The notes under the pieces: generated by a model | The model's database searches: none | Seen by the model: only the letters and a program-made list of their open reading frames with translations | What the model was told of the DNA's origin: nothing | Shown: piece by piece, positions 54,093 through 62,987 of the stretch | Layout: every line of letters begins with the position of its first letter | How positions within the stretch are numbered: the stretch's first letter is position 1 | Program-made: the position numbers and the translations under genes | From: JALZCH01 sp036387135 | Lineage (GTDB): Bacteria > Acidobacteriota > Blastocatellia > Pyrinomonadales > Pyrinomonadaceae | Assembly (NCBI GenBank): GCA_036387135.1 | Contig: DASVUH010000057.1 | Location: 1 to 64,000 of the forward strand | Length of the DNA stretch: 64,000 nucleotides | Reading direction: 5' to 3'

Positions 54093-55172
54093 ATGATTTT
54101 AGAAACCTCATTTGCGGAAAAAACGGGTGAACTGCATCTTCTTCAAAAAACCGGCACAGACCTTACAGTTATTGTGCCGGCGTATAATGAAGCTGACAAT
54201 ATCGCCGACACAATTCGCAGCTTGCAAAATCAAACCGTTCAGGTGGACGAAATAATCATCGTAGATGATTGTTCCACCGACGGAACCGGCGACACTGCAC
54301 GCGCTTGCGGCGTGACCGTTATCAAACCTCCGATCAATACCGGCACGAAAGCGGGAGCCCAGAATTTCGCTCTCGAAAGAGTCCGAACGAAATATACAAT
54401 GGCGCTCGACGCCGATACTACTCTTGCCGCCGACGCAATCGAGCTGCTTCTCAAGGCTTTTGATGATTCGGACGCGGCAGCCGCCTGCGGATTCGTCGTT
54501 CCGCGTCGCGTTAAAAGCGTATGGGAACGCGGGCGCTACGTCGAATACCTTTTCGCTTTCACTTTTTATAAACCGATTCAGGATTATTACGAAAAGCCTC
54601 TGATTTCGTCGGGCTGTTTTTCGATTTATCGAACGGACATTCTTAAAGCCAATAACGGGTGGTCAACCCGCACGATGGCTGAAGATATGGATTTAACCTG
54701 GAGCTTTTATCAAGCCGGACACAGCGTTCGGTTCGTTCCCGAAGCCGTCTGTTATCCGATTGAGCCGCATAATTTTTCGTTTATGCGAAAACAGCTCAAA
54801 CGCTGGTCGCACGGTTTCATCCAAAACGTTCAGCTTCACTGGTGCGGCGTCCTCGAAATCCAATATTTGCGAACTCTTGTCGGTCTGGCAATGTGGGATG
54901 CGACAATTGCTTCGCTCGCTTTCCTGATTCTTATTCCCTTGCTTTCGATTTTCGTTAGCCCGTTTTTTCTTCTGGGTTATGTAATTGACGCGCCCGCCGT
55001 GCTTGTCCCGATTTTGTTTAAAGCTCAACAAAGAAATGAGTTTTGGCGGGCATTGGCGAGCTTTCCGGCATTCCTGGTTTTGCGAATGGTTAATGCCGTT
55101 TTTTTCCTTGAAGCATTTTGGAGCGAACTTTTAATGCGCCGACCGCTTCGAGTATATGAAAAAGGACATTAA
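54093..55172 (+). CDS. GT2 family glycosyltransferase, membrane type
   Basis: 359-residue processive-type glycosyltransferase. The GT2 fold begins TVIVPAYNEADNIADTI, with DDCSTDGTGD, the DxD in ALDADTTLAADA, the ED pair in AEDMDLTWSF and QLKRWSHG (QxxRW-type), pointing to a polysaccharide synthase. Two or more membrane helices follow (about 265-330). Likely makes a cell-surface polysaccharide; sugar unknown. Paired with the small membrane protein 20 bp downstream. Confidence 0.9.
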   Translation: MILETSFAEKTGELHLLQKTGTDLTVIVPAYNEADNIADTIRSLQNQTVQVDEIIIVDDCSTDGTGDTARACGVTVIKPPINTGTKAGAQNFALERVRTKYTMALDADTTLAADAIELLLKAFDDSDAAAACGFVVPRRVKSVWERGRYVEYLFAFTFYKPIQDYYEKPLISSGCFSIYRTDILKANNGWSTRTMAEDMDLTWSFYQAGHSVRFVPEAVCYPIEPHNFSFMRKQLKRWSHGFIQNVQLHWCGVLEIQYLRTLVGLAMWDATIASLAFLILIPLLSIFVSPFFLLGYVIDAPAVLVPILFKAQQRNEFWRALASFPAFLVLRMVNAVFFLEAFWSELLMRRPLRVYEKGH

Positions 55173-55192
55173 GAAAGGATTTTTAAAATATT

Positions 55193-55651
55193 ATGATTGC
55201 AGGATTGCCCGGAACCGGAATTAGCGGATTGTTTTATTTATTAAGCGCTTTTTGGATGCCTCTAGCCGAGATCGCGCGATTTCTTAGCGGTCGCCAGCGT
55301 CAATCGAATTGGAGGCTGGTCTTTTCACAGTTTGCCTTGGCAACCGGAATCTTTGCTGCATTAGGCGTGACCGGCGCTCTAATTGATTATTTTATTCCAA
55401 TTTCGGTCAAGTTTTTGGAAGCCTTTATTCCTAATTCTGATAAGAACTCCCAAACGATTAGCCTCGGCGTCGCTCCCACAGTCATTACTATCGCTGTTTT
55501 ATTCCTTTTTCTCTTTAGTCTTGAAATAATCGGGTTAATTTTAGGGCTAATTAAATCTCGTAATCCGCAAAAAAGTCTGAAAAAAGAAGCAATAAACGTC
55601 AAACGTTTGTTCCCCGAAAAACGAAATGCTATTGAAGAAACTCGCGGATGA
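55193..55651 (+). CDS. Small membrane protein beside GT2
   Basis: 152-residue protein with about three hydrophobic helices (about 5-25, 38-62 and 95-122) and a basic tail. It lies 20 bp after the GT2 gene and is probably cotranscribed. No family recognised; an accessory role in polysaccharide synthesis or export is inference. Confidence 0.55.
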   Translation: MIAGLPGTGISGLFYLLSAFWMPLAEIARFLSGRQRQSNWRLVFSQFALATGIFAALGVTGALIDYFIPISVKFLEAFIPNSDKNSQTISLGVAPTVITIAVLFLFLFSLEIIGLILGLIKSRNPQKSLKKEAINVKRLFPEKRNAIEETRG

Positions 55652-55717
55652 GCTTGCTTTAAAAACGTGCTTTACGATGACTGATTTATAAATTTAAAAA
55701 CAACAAGGCTGCATAAA

Positions 55718-57409
55718 TTATTGATTTTGCGGTGAAACAAACTCCATTTTGAACATTTTAGTTTCTCCGTTCGGCAGCACGACCGTAACTTTGTCGTCTT
55801 CAATTGATTTTACTTCGCCTTCCAAATTTTGCGGCAAATTGACGATTTCGCCGACCGTGATTTTCGGGGCGGCGTTTTCTTTCAGCTCGCGCAGAATTTC
55901 TTCTTCCTCCGGTTTTACCTGAATTTCCGGCGTTTTGATTTCCAATCTTTTTTCAACCGGGCGCTCGCAATTATCACAACTTCCGCATTTTTCGATTTCT
56001 TCCGATTCTGCTTCAAAATATTCCGACAAAATTCGCCAGCGGCAAAACGCGCTTTGCGCATAAAGCATCATTCGCTCAAGCTTTTCGCGGTCGGTTTCGC
56101 CTTTCTCGACATATTCTGCCGCGATTTTCTCGATTTCCGCATCATTCAAATCACGTTTCGCCAATTCAAACTTCGCGCCGCGTTTTTCTCTGACTATTTT
56201 CGCATCTTTTAACAAATTCAGCGCGACACGCGTTTTGGTTTTCGCTACCGCGTCACCGATTGTTTCCTGAATTTGCGTCAAGTTTGCAGCAGACGAAAAG
56301 CTTTCCAGCGTTTGATAAATCGCCAAAATGTCGTCAGCCGTCGGATAACGCCCGCCCAGAAAAAACTGCTGCACGCGGCGGTCGCGCGTGTCGTAAAGCA
56401 AAACGCATTGTGCTGGTTCGCCGTCGCGCCCGGCTCGTCCGGCTTCCTGATAATACGATTCGAGCGAGCCGGGAATCTGCCAGTGAACGACCGCTCGAAT
56501 GTCCGCTTTATCAACGCCCATTCCAAATGCGTTTGTTGCGACAATCGTCTCGATTTCGCCGGACATAAAGCGATCTTGCGTTTCGTGCCGTTGTTTTGCG
56601 CTCAATTTCCCGTGATATTTTTCCGCCGTTATTCCGACTTTCTCCAAAAAATCAAACACTTCTTCGACCGCTTTAACGGTCGCGCAATAAACAATTTTCG
56701 AGCCTTCAATTTCTCGCAAAAATTTCGCCAGATTCTCGCGTTTTTCCAAATCGTTTGTCGTGTGAACGACTTCAAAAACCAGATTCGGACGGAAAATGCC
56801 GGAATTAACAACCTGCATTTGCGGTCGTTCAAGCTGTCGTTTGATGTCTTCAATGACTTCGGGAGTCGCCGTGGCGGTCAAAGCCAGAATCGGCGGATTT
56901 TTTAATTGTTTAAGCGCCGCGCGAATCTCCAGAAAAGCCGGTCGGAAATCGTGTCCCCATTGCGAAATGCAATGGGCTTCGTCAATGACGACGAAATCAA
57001 TCTGTTTATCTTTGATTGTTTCCAAAAAATCGGCGTCGGTTAATCTTTCCGGCGTGGTGAAAACAAAATCGCTCGCCTGCCGCTCGACTTGTTCGAGCGA
57101 TTCGCGCTGTTCCGTTTCGGAAACAGAGCTGTTCAAATTCGCAACGTCGAAGCCTTTTTCTTCGAGCTTGTCGGTCTGGTCTTTCATCAGCGAAATCAGC
57201 GGCGAAACGACAATCGTCATTCCTTCGAGATGTAGCGCCGGCAATTGATAACAAAGCGATTTCCCCGCTCCCGTCGGCATAATCGCCAAAGTGTCTTTTC
57301 CGGCTAAAACGTTTTCAATCACCTCGCGCTGCCCCGCGCGCAGCTTTTGAAAACCGAATGTTTCGCGCAGAGTTCGTTGAATTTGTTTCGCGCCCGCTTG
57401 ATTGCTCAT
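55718..57409 (-). CDS. recQ: ATP-dependent DNA helicase RecQ
   Basis: 563-residue superfamily 2 helicase (ATG at 57409; an in-frame alternative start at 57427 lies in array H). Walker A MPTGAGKSLCYQ, DEAH in VVIDEAHCISQWGHDF, motif VI region QEAGRAGRDGEPAQC and the RecQ-Ct zinc Cys cluster CGSCDNC are visible. An HRDC domain is not apparent; the C-terminus (about 505-563) instead resembles a small beta domain. Confidence 0.93.
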   Translation of the reverse strand: MSNQAGAKQIQRTLRETFGFQKLRAGQREVIENVLAGKDTLAIMPTGAGKSLCYQLPALHLEGMTIVVSPLISLMKDQTDKLEEKGFDVANLNSSVSETEQRESLEQVERQASDFVFTTPERLTDADFLETIKDKQIDFVVIDEAHCISQWGHDFRPAFLEIRAALKQLKNPPILALTATATPEVIEDIKRQLERPQMQVVNSGIFRPNLVFEVVHTTNDLEKRENLAKFLREIEGSKIVYCATVKAVEEVFDFLEKVGITAEKYHGKLSAKQRHETQDRFMSGEIETIVATNAFGMGVDKADIRAVVHWQIPGSLESYYQEAGRAGRDGEPAQCVLLYDTRDRRVQQFFLGGRYPTADDILAIYQTLESFSSAANLTQIQETIGDAVAKTKTRVALNLLKDAKIVREKRGAKFELAKRDLNDAEIEKIAAEYVEKGETDREKLERMMLYAQSAFCRWRILSEYFEAESEEIEKCGSCDNCERPVEKRLEIKTPEIQVKPEEEEILRELKENAAPKITVGEIVNLPQNLEGEVKSIEDDKVTVVLPNGETKMFKMEFVSPQNQ

Positions 57410-57411
57410 AA

Positions 57412-57495
57412 AAGTAACAAGTAACAAGTAATAAGTAATAAGTAATAAGTAATAAGTTTAAAAGCTAATTACTTATTACTTATTACTTATTACTA
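57412..57495. repeat. Heptamer array H (AAGTAAT units, inverted arms)
   Basis: Six AAGTAAY copies (57412-57453) face four ATTACTT-type copies (57468-57495) across a 14-nt loop. The array lies between recQ and the CPBP protease gene and abuts the recQ start. Confidence 0.92.
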
Positions 57496-57508
57496 AGTCA
57501 GTACGGCT

Positions 57509-58456
57509 TTAGACCGTTTGAGTATTTGTTTCGACCGGAATTTCCCGGCTTGTCAGAGCCAATAGTTCGGGGTCGGGTTTAAAAAACGGCGCGAATTGGA
57601 TGAACAACGTCGAGATGGCTATTGCGATTGTGCAAGCTGCGCCGCCTTCGATCCCGTAATCGCCGCCCGACAGCCAGACAAGCCGGTTTGAATCAATTGA
57701 ATTTAGAAACGGCGACGGTGCAATGCTCGTAATTCCGCTGACCGGAATCCCGAAAATCTGCGCCATCAAAAAATTCCACGCGAAATGGACGCCGAACGGA
57801 AACCATAAATTGCGGGTTTTCAAATAAGCAATTGCCAGCCAGATACCGGCGAGCGCGGTGTTGAGAAAAGTAAAAACCGGCGCGATATTCGGATTTCCGA
57901 GATGACCGAGCGCGAAGGGCAGAGAAGTAATGATAACGGCAAGCCACGCTAGATGTGCGCGGGCGAAAGTTTGCAAAGCATAGCCGCGAAACAAGGTTTC
58001 TTCCGCCGCAGCGCCCAAACCGAAAACGGCTGCCGCCGTCAGAAAAGACTGCAAAAGCGCAAAAGCTGCGGCGTTGTTTAAATTAAAATTTAACGCGCCC
58101 GAACCGAACACAATCGTCACAGCTAGTAAAAGCGTTCCGACGCCGATGCCGATGCCGCTCAGGAAATTCAGCAAGCTCTTGCTTTCAAACGTCCAGCCCA
58201 ATGTTTTCGCGGGCAAATCTTCGATTTTCTTCTGAAATACAAATGCCAGAACCGCTGAAACTATCAGCATCGTCAGATTTTGAACGATAAAACCGCCGTT
58301 GCCGCCGAGAAAAGATTTTAATTCGGGCGAACCTTGCGCCGACAAAAAGAACCCGCCTTCAATTGCAGTCACGCAAAACACAAACGCGAAGGCAAAGAGC
58401 AAAAAACGCCAGCCGCTTCTGAGGCGACCGAATGCGTTGAAAAATAAAAAACTCAT
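57509..58456 (-). CDS. CPBP family intramembrane metalloprotease
   Basis: 315-residue polytopic protein with about eight helices. The CPBP/Abi glutamate motif is AAEETLFRGYALQTF, followed by LPFALGHLGN and later FGVHFAWNFLMAQ His residues. In other bacteria such proteins process prenylated or signal peptides. The start codon lies inside the upstream gene's terminator stem. Confidence 0.87.
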   Translation of the reverse strand: MSFLFFNAFGRLRSGWRFLLFAFAFVFCVTAIEGGFFLSAQGSPELKSFLGGNGGFIVQNLTMLIVSAVLAFVFQKKIEDLPAKTLGWTFESKSLLNFLSGIGIGVGTLLLAVTIVFGSGALNFNLNNAAAFALLQSFLTAAAVFGLGAAAEETLFRGYALQTFARAHLAWLAVIITSLPFALGHLGNPNIAPVFTFLNTALAGIWLAIAYLKTRNLWFPFGVHFAWNFLMAQIFGIPVSGITSIAPSPFLNSIDSNRLVWLSGGDYGIEGGAACTIAIAISTLFIQFAPFFKPDPELLALTSREIPVETNTQTV

Positions 58457-58485
58457 CCGGTTATTTTAGATTCGACCGGATGAGT
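58451..58485 (-). terminator. Terminator hairpin containing the next gene's start codon
   Basis: Minus strand: 11-bp perfect stem ACTCATCCGGT/ACCGGATGAGT, 13-nt loop, then TTTTTATTTTT. It follows the epimerase gene, and the 3' arm includes the ATG (58456-58454) of the CPBP gene. Confidence 0.85.
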
Positions 58486-58512
58486 CTGAAAAGCGCAAAT
58501 CAAGATTTTCAG

Positions 58513-59472
58513 TTAAAGATTTTTGGCAAAGCGGCTCAATTTCCACCATTCGATTGTTCGGCGCAAGCCTTCTTCCAAGCCGACGAGCTTTTCGTAATCC
58601 AGACATTCGCGGGCACGCGCGTTGTCCGCCTGTGAATGTTTAACGTCGCCGGGGCGAGCTTCTCTGTGTTCGGCTTGAACGTTTTCTTTGCCGGTTATCT
58701 TTTTTAAAACTTCGAGCAGCTCGTTCAATGTCACGCGGTCGCCGTTCGCGGCGTTCATCACTTCGCCGATTCCTCTTGTCGTCTGCGATGCGCGAATATT
58801 GGCGTTAACGACGTTGGCGATATAAGTGAAATCGCGGGTTTGCTCGCCGTCGCCATAAATAATCGGGGTTTTGCCGATCATCAAAGCGTCAATAAAACGC
58901 GAAATAACGCCCGAATATTCCGAGCTTGGGTCTTGCCGAGGACCGAAAACGTTGAAATAACGCAAGCTGATTGTTTCCAGACCGTAAACGCGGGTGAAAA
59001 CCTGACAATAATATTCGCACATCAATTTTGCCGCGGCATAAGGCGAAAGCGGTTCGGGAAGCATCGTTTCGATCTTCGGCAAAGTCGGCTGGTCGCCGTA
59101 AGCCGAGCTTGACGCCGCATAAATCAAGCGTCGTACGCCGGCTTCTTTTGCGGCGACGAGCAGCTTAAAAGTGGCATTGACGCAGGCTTCGTGAGTTTCT
59201 TTCGGATTAGCAACCGAGCGCGGAACCGATGGCAGCGCCGCTTCGTGAAAAACGACTTCGACGCCTTCGAGAGCCTGGCGCAGCTTTGTTTCGTCGTTTA
59301 AATCCCCTTCGATAAATTCAAAATCGCCCGATATTTCGTCCAGATTTTCTCGATAGCCGGTCACGAAATTATCAATGATGCGAACAGTTCCGCCCTGTGC
59401 GATAAGAGCGTCAGCCAGATTCGAGCCGATAAAACCCGCCCCGCCCGTAACCAGAAATTTTTTGCTTTGCAT
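58513..59472 (-). CDS. NAD-dependent epimerase/dehydratase (UDP-sugar 4-epimerase type)
   Basis: 319-residue extended SDR enzyme. NAD loop GGAGFIGSNLADAL (about 9-22), catalytic triad in YAASSSAYGDQ and SPYAAAKLMCEYY (YxxxK), and FNVFGPRQDPSSEYSG are visible. Probably a UDP-glucose/UDP-GlcA or UDP-GlcNAc 4-epimerase. Its neighbour is UDP-glucose dehydrogenase, so surface polysaccharide precursors are likely. Confidence 0.92.
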   Translation of the reverse strand: MQSKKFLVTGGAGFIGSNLADALIAQGGTVRIIDNFVTGYRENLDEISGDFEFIEGDLNDETKLRQALEGVEVVFHEAALPSVPRSVANPKETHEACVNATFKLLVAAKEAGVRRLIYAASSSAYGDQPTLPKIETMLPEPLSPYAAAKLMCEYYCQVFTRVYGLETISLRYFNVFGPRQDPSSEYSGVISRFIDALMIGKTPIIYGDGEQTRDFTYIANVVNANIRASQTTRGIGEVMNAANGDRVTLNELLEVLKKITGKENVQAEHREARPGDVKHSQADNARARECLDYEKLVGLEEGLRRTIEWWKLSRFAKNL

Positions 59473-59480
59473 AAAATTTC

Positions 59481-59595
59481 AAATTACAAATTACAAATTA
59501 CGAATGACGAATGAAGGAATTTCTTTTTAAATCTTAAAAATCAGATTCCACAATTCGTAATTCGTAATTCGTAATTCGTAATTCGTAATTCGTAA
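59481..59595. repeat. Heptamer array I (AAATTAC / TTCGTAA units, inverted arms)
   Basis: Arm 1 (59481-59515) is three AAATTAC, then GAATGAC and GAATGAA. Arm 2 (59554-59595) is six perfect TTCGTAA copies. The loop of about 38 nt contains GGAATTTCTTT at 59516-59526, shared with array G. It lies between ugd and the epimerase gene. Confidence 0.92.
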
Positions 59596-59600
59596 TTGAA

Positions 59601-60899
59601 TTATCTCCCGACTCCGGTGTATTCAAAACCGCGCTCGCGCATTGCGGCGGGTTCGTAAATGTTGCGAAGATCGGCGATTTTCGGAGATTTTAAAAGCGAT
59701 TTGACTTTTTCCAAATCGAGAGCGCGAAATTGATTCCATTCGGTCACGAAAACCAGCGCATCCGCTCCTGAAATAGCATCGTATTCGTCTTTTGAATACT
59801 CGATGTCGGGCAGAGATTTTCTGGCTTCTTCCATCGCTACCGGGTCAAAGGCTTTCACTTTTGCTCCTCGCGCTACGATTTCATTGATAATTTCAATTGC
59901 GGGCGATTCGCGCATATCGTCGGTTTCCGGTTTGAACGAGAGACCTAAGACGGCAATTGTTTTACCGGCAAAATCGCCTATAAGCTGTTCAATTTTCGGA
60001 ATCATTATCCGGCGTTGATTGTCATTGACTTCAATAACGGTATCAACAATGCGCGATTCTGAGCCGTATTGTTTCGCAACAGTCGCCAGCGCGCGTGTGT
60101 CTTTCGGAAAACAGGAACCGCCGAAGCCCGGACCCGGATGCAAAAACTTGCCGCCGATTCGTTTGTCCATTCCCATTCCGCGGGCTACGTCGTGAACGTC
60201 GCACCCGATTTTATCGCACAGATTGGCGATTTCGTTGATAAACGAGATTTTCGTGGCGAGAAAAGCGTTGGCGGCGTATTTCGTCAATTCCGCCGCTTCG
60301 AGCGAAGTGATGACGAAAGGCGTCTCAATTAAAAATAGCGGGCGATATAAATCTCTCATAATCGCAATCGCTTCCGCGTCGCGGCTGCCGATGACAACGC
60401 GGTCGGGGCGCATGAAATCGCTGATTGCCGCGCCTTCGCGCAAAAATTCGGGATTAGAGCAAACGCCGAAATTGTGTTTCGCCGTTTGATTTTCGTGAAT
60501 CAATTTGCGTACCCATTCGCCGGTTCCGACCGGAACCGTGGATTTCGTCACGATGACTTTGTAGCCGTTCATATAACGGGCAATATCGAGAACCGCTTTT
60601 TCGACAAAGCTCATATTCGGCGTTCCGTCCTCGTTCGGCGGAGTGCCGACGGCGAGGAAAATCACCAGAGCATTTTCAACGGCTTGTTTCAAATCGGTTG
60701 TAAAATGAAGGCGTCCCGCTTTTGAGTTTCGCTCGACAATTTGATCAAGTCCCGGCTCGTAAATCGGGATAATTCCGTCCTTGAGGCGAGCAATCTTACT
60801 TTCATCAACATCAACGCAGGTCACGTCCACGCCAAACTCGGCAAAGCACGCACCCGTTACCAGACCAACGTATCCCGTACCAATTACTGCAATATGCAT
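59601..60899 (-). CDS. ugd: UDP-glucose 6-dehydrogenase
   Basis: 432-residue enzyme oxidising UDP-glucose to UDP-glucuronate. NAD-binding IGTGYVGLVTGACFAEFG opens the protein; FLAVGTPPNEDG, catalytic Cys in GGSCFPKDTRAL and C-terminal VLGLSFKPETDDMRESPA complete the family pattern. Product feeds the neighbouring epimerase and polysaccharide synthesis. Confidence 0.96.
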   Translation of the reverse strand: MHIAVIGTGYVGLVTGACFAEFGVDVTCVDVDESKIARLKDGIIPIYEPGLDQIVERNSKAGRLHFTTDLKQAVENALVIFLAVGTPPNEDGTPNMSFVEKAVLDIARYMNGYKVIVTKSTVPVGTGEWVRKLIHENQTAKHNFGVCSNPEFLREGAAISDFMRPDRVVIGSRDAEAIAIMRDLYRPLFLIETPFVITSLEAAELTKYAANAFLATKISFINEIANLCDKIGCDVHDVARGMGMDKRIGGKFLHPGPGFGGSCFPKDTRALATVAKQYGSESRIVDTVIEVNDNQRRIMIPKIEQLIGDFAGKTIAVLGLSFKPETDDMRESPAIEIINEIVARGAKVKAFDPVAMEEARKSLPDIEYSKDEYDAISGADALVFVTEWNQFRALDLEKVKSLLKSPKIADLRNIYEPAAMRERGFEYTGVGR

Positions 60900-60942
60900 T
60901 TTTTTATAATTAGGAAAGAGTCAGAGTAAAATGTACAAAAAG

Positions 60943-60982
60943 CCACGAATTGGACTCCTTTGTCAAGTTATCCAATTCGTGG
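60943..60982 (-). terminator. Intrinsic terminator of the 61009 gene
   Basis: CCACGAATTGG and CCAATTCGTGG form an 11-bp perfect stem, with CTTTTTG following on the minus strand. Confidence 0.88.
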
Positions 60983-61008
60983 CAGTAAAATTAAATTGTC
61001 GGTGAATT

Positions 61009-61725
61009 TTACCGGTTTGGGCTGATAACGATCACGTCACCGCCGCCGTCAACATCCGATTTGCCATAAACGATACCTACCCCAACCGCGACGCCAACAG
61101 CCACCAAAAGACCGGCTATTGTGCCAAGCCCGAGACCGAGCGTCGGTGTCGGCGTGACGCTTCCGGGACGAACGCACGGTTTGCATCCGGTTTGCTGTAA
61201 GCTGCCAGCCATGGCATCGGTTCCGGCAGCGACTTGTTTGTCGTTTCCGCCGGTGCGAAGCGTGACTAAGCCCGCAATCGTATCAACGTGAGTGTGTCCG
61301 CATTCTTTTTCGACGACAAAAGTGTTGGCTTGATTGGCATCGGCGATTGTCAAACCTTCGAGCGTGGTAATATTGGCGTTAAAGCCGTTATTATTCATCA
61401 CGCGAACTTTACCCAAATTCAAAGTTCCGTAGATGCCGGAATTATCGAATTTAAGAGTCATGGTCGTGTTCGGTCCCAGCTCGATGCGTCCGATTTTGCC
61501 GAGGCTGACAACGGCAGACGAATTTTCCGCCGTGATAATTGAGCTGCCCGAAGCGACCGTGCTGCCCGAAACCACGTTGCGTCCGTCAACCGTGACGGTT
61601 CCGGTAACGGCAATTTCTCCGTTTGATTGTGGGGCGGCAGCGAGGGCAACCATTGAAGTGACGCTCCAGACGGCGAGCGCTAAACAAGCTGCAAGCGTTT
61701 TGTGAATAAAAGTTCTGTTAATCAT
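61009..61725 (-). CDS. FecR-like membrane protein (paralogue 1)
   Basis: 238-residue exported protein. A signal sequence (about 1-30) is followed by a FecR-type beta domain (SSAVVSLGKIGRIELGPNTT, LNLGKVRVMNNNGF), a segment with four Cys including TGCKPC, one membrane helix (about 198-222) and a short Asp/Gly tail ending ISPNR. Same architecture as the next gene upstream; probably a tandem duplicate. The known FecR signalling context (sigma factor neighbour) is absent here. Confidence 0.75.
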   Translation of the reverse strand: MINRTFIHKTLAACLALAVWSVTSMVALAAAPQSNGEIAVTGTVTVDGRNVVSGSTVASGSSIITAENSSAVVSLGKIGRIELGPNTTMTLKFDNSGIYGTLNLGKVRVMNNNGFNANITTLEGLTIADANQANTFVVEKECGHTHVDTIAGLVTLRTGGNDKQVAAGTDAMAGSLQQTGCKPCVRPGSVTPTPTLGLGLGTIAGLLVAVGVAVGVGIVYGKSDVDGGGDVIVISPNR

Positions 61726-61812
61726 TATCTCTTTTCCTCCAAAGAGGCTGCCGGAATATTTTCCAAATAATCAATCAGGCAACCAAAAATTTTAAGAATC
61801 TCCTCAAGTAAT

Positions 61813-62517
61813 TTAACGCGTCGGGCTTAGGGTTGTTGATCCGGTGCCGAATTGTAGCTCGTTGTTGTCCCTTAAAGCAACATAAACCAAGACCGCTGCC
61901 GCCGCGCCGAAAATAAGTCCGTAAAGCGCAATATTGCCGGAACCCGCGTCGGTGTCAGTATCCTGTCCGCTCGTCTGAGTTTGACCGGCATTGACAGTTG
62001 TTGATTTACCGTTTGAATTAAAGGCAACGACGCCGCTTTCCGACGTGACGCTGGTTGCGTTGTCAAGAGCGTTAACCGTAAACGCTTTGTCGCCTGCTTG
62101 ATTAGCTACGACTACGCTGTCTTTTGTTTGAATACTGTTTTCAGAATTGTCATTGCCGACGACGCGAACGTTACCGGAAACCAAATTCCCCGAAATTCCT
62201 TTTTCGTTGAAGTTTAAAACGAAATTTGAATTCGGCGCGATTTCAACGCGACCGAGCTTGCCCAAATTAATCGTGGCGCTTGACGTTGAAGGGGTTGTAA
62301 TGTTGGTTGACGATTGAATTGTGCGCCCTGAAAAAGCACGTTCTCCGTTGACCGAAACAAATGGAATATCGCCGTCAGCCGGAGCGCCCGAAACGATCAA
62401 TTCAGCCAGTTGAGGTTGATTGCCGGGTGTTGCCGAAGCAAACATCGAAGATGTCATAAAAACGGCAGAAGCCAAAGAAGTTGCAATGGTTTTGCGAACC
62501 CAAAGTGTTTTGCTCAT
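61813..62517 (-). CDS. FecR-like membrane protein (paralogue 2)
   Basis: 234-residue exported protein with signal sequence (about 1-30), FecR-type beta region (TSSATINLGKLGRVEIAPNS, ISGNLVSGNVRVVGND), a Thr/Asp/Gly linker, one membrane helix (about 190-212) and tail ending LSPTR. It lacks the Cys cluster of paralogue 1. The ATG follows AAGGAGAAAT. Function unknown. Confidence 0.75.
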   Translation of the reverse strand: MSKTLWVRKTIATSLASAVFMTSSMFASATPGNQPQLAELIVSGAPADGDIPFVSVNGERAFSGRTIQSSTNITTPSTSSATINLGKLGRVEIAPNSNFVLNFNEKGISGNLVSGNVRVVGNDNSENSIQTKDSVVVANQAGDKAFTVNALDNATSVTSESGVVAFNSNGKSTTVNAGQTQTSGQDTDTDAGSGNIALYGLIFGAAAAVLVYVALRDNNELQFGTGSTTLSPTR

Positions 62518-62987
62518 ATTTCTCCTTAAATCCTTATTTTTGCTGTTCTCTAAATAAAAACTCTAAATACCTCGAATCTTTTACACGAATAATCAAGGAA
62601 AGTCAACGAACTTTCAGCAAAAATTCCGTATTTCTGATAAAGAAAATAAAGTGTTTTCAAAATCGCGTTAAGAGTAACGCTTCAAGGTACAATCTTTCAA
62701 TAATTTTACTATCGAAGTCAACTTATTTTTGCTCCATTAGGTTGACACTTTCGTGTAATAATTCTAAAAAAGTTTAGATTTCTTCACATTTTATATTTTT
62801 TATCGAATAAAAAAGTGACAAAACCTGAAATTATCATTCGGATTAAAGCTGAAAACGCTTGGTTAAGTGTTTTCTCTTAAAAGTTTGCGCCGTTTTGTCG
62901 GCGAAAAAAGTTGTAAAAAATTTGCGGCGCGCACTTGCCGCCGTAAAAATTGGCAATAAGTTAAATTTATTTTCTGGAGCAGAAAAA
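62518..62987. other. Intergenic region with candidate promoter
   Basis: About 470 bp between divergent genes, A+T rich. TTGACA at 62742-62747 and TAAAAA at 62765-62770 (17-bp spacer) are a weak promoter for the sugar-binding gene. A small GCGTTA/TAACGC hairpin lies near 62664-62680. Nothing else recognised. Confidence 0.5.

Noticed and set aside
1401..59595. Heptamer arrays as possible CRISPR
   Set aside because: Units of 7-8 bp without spacers and no cas genes; unlike CRISPR.
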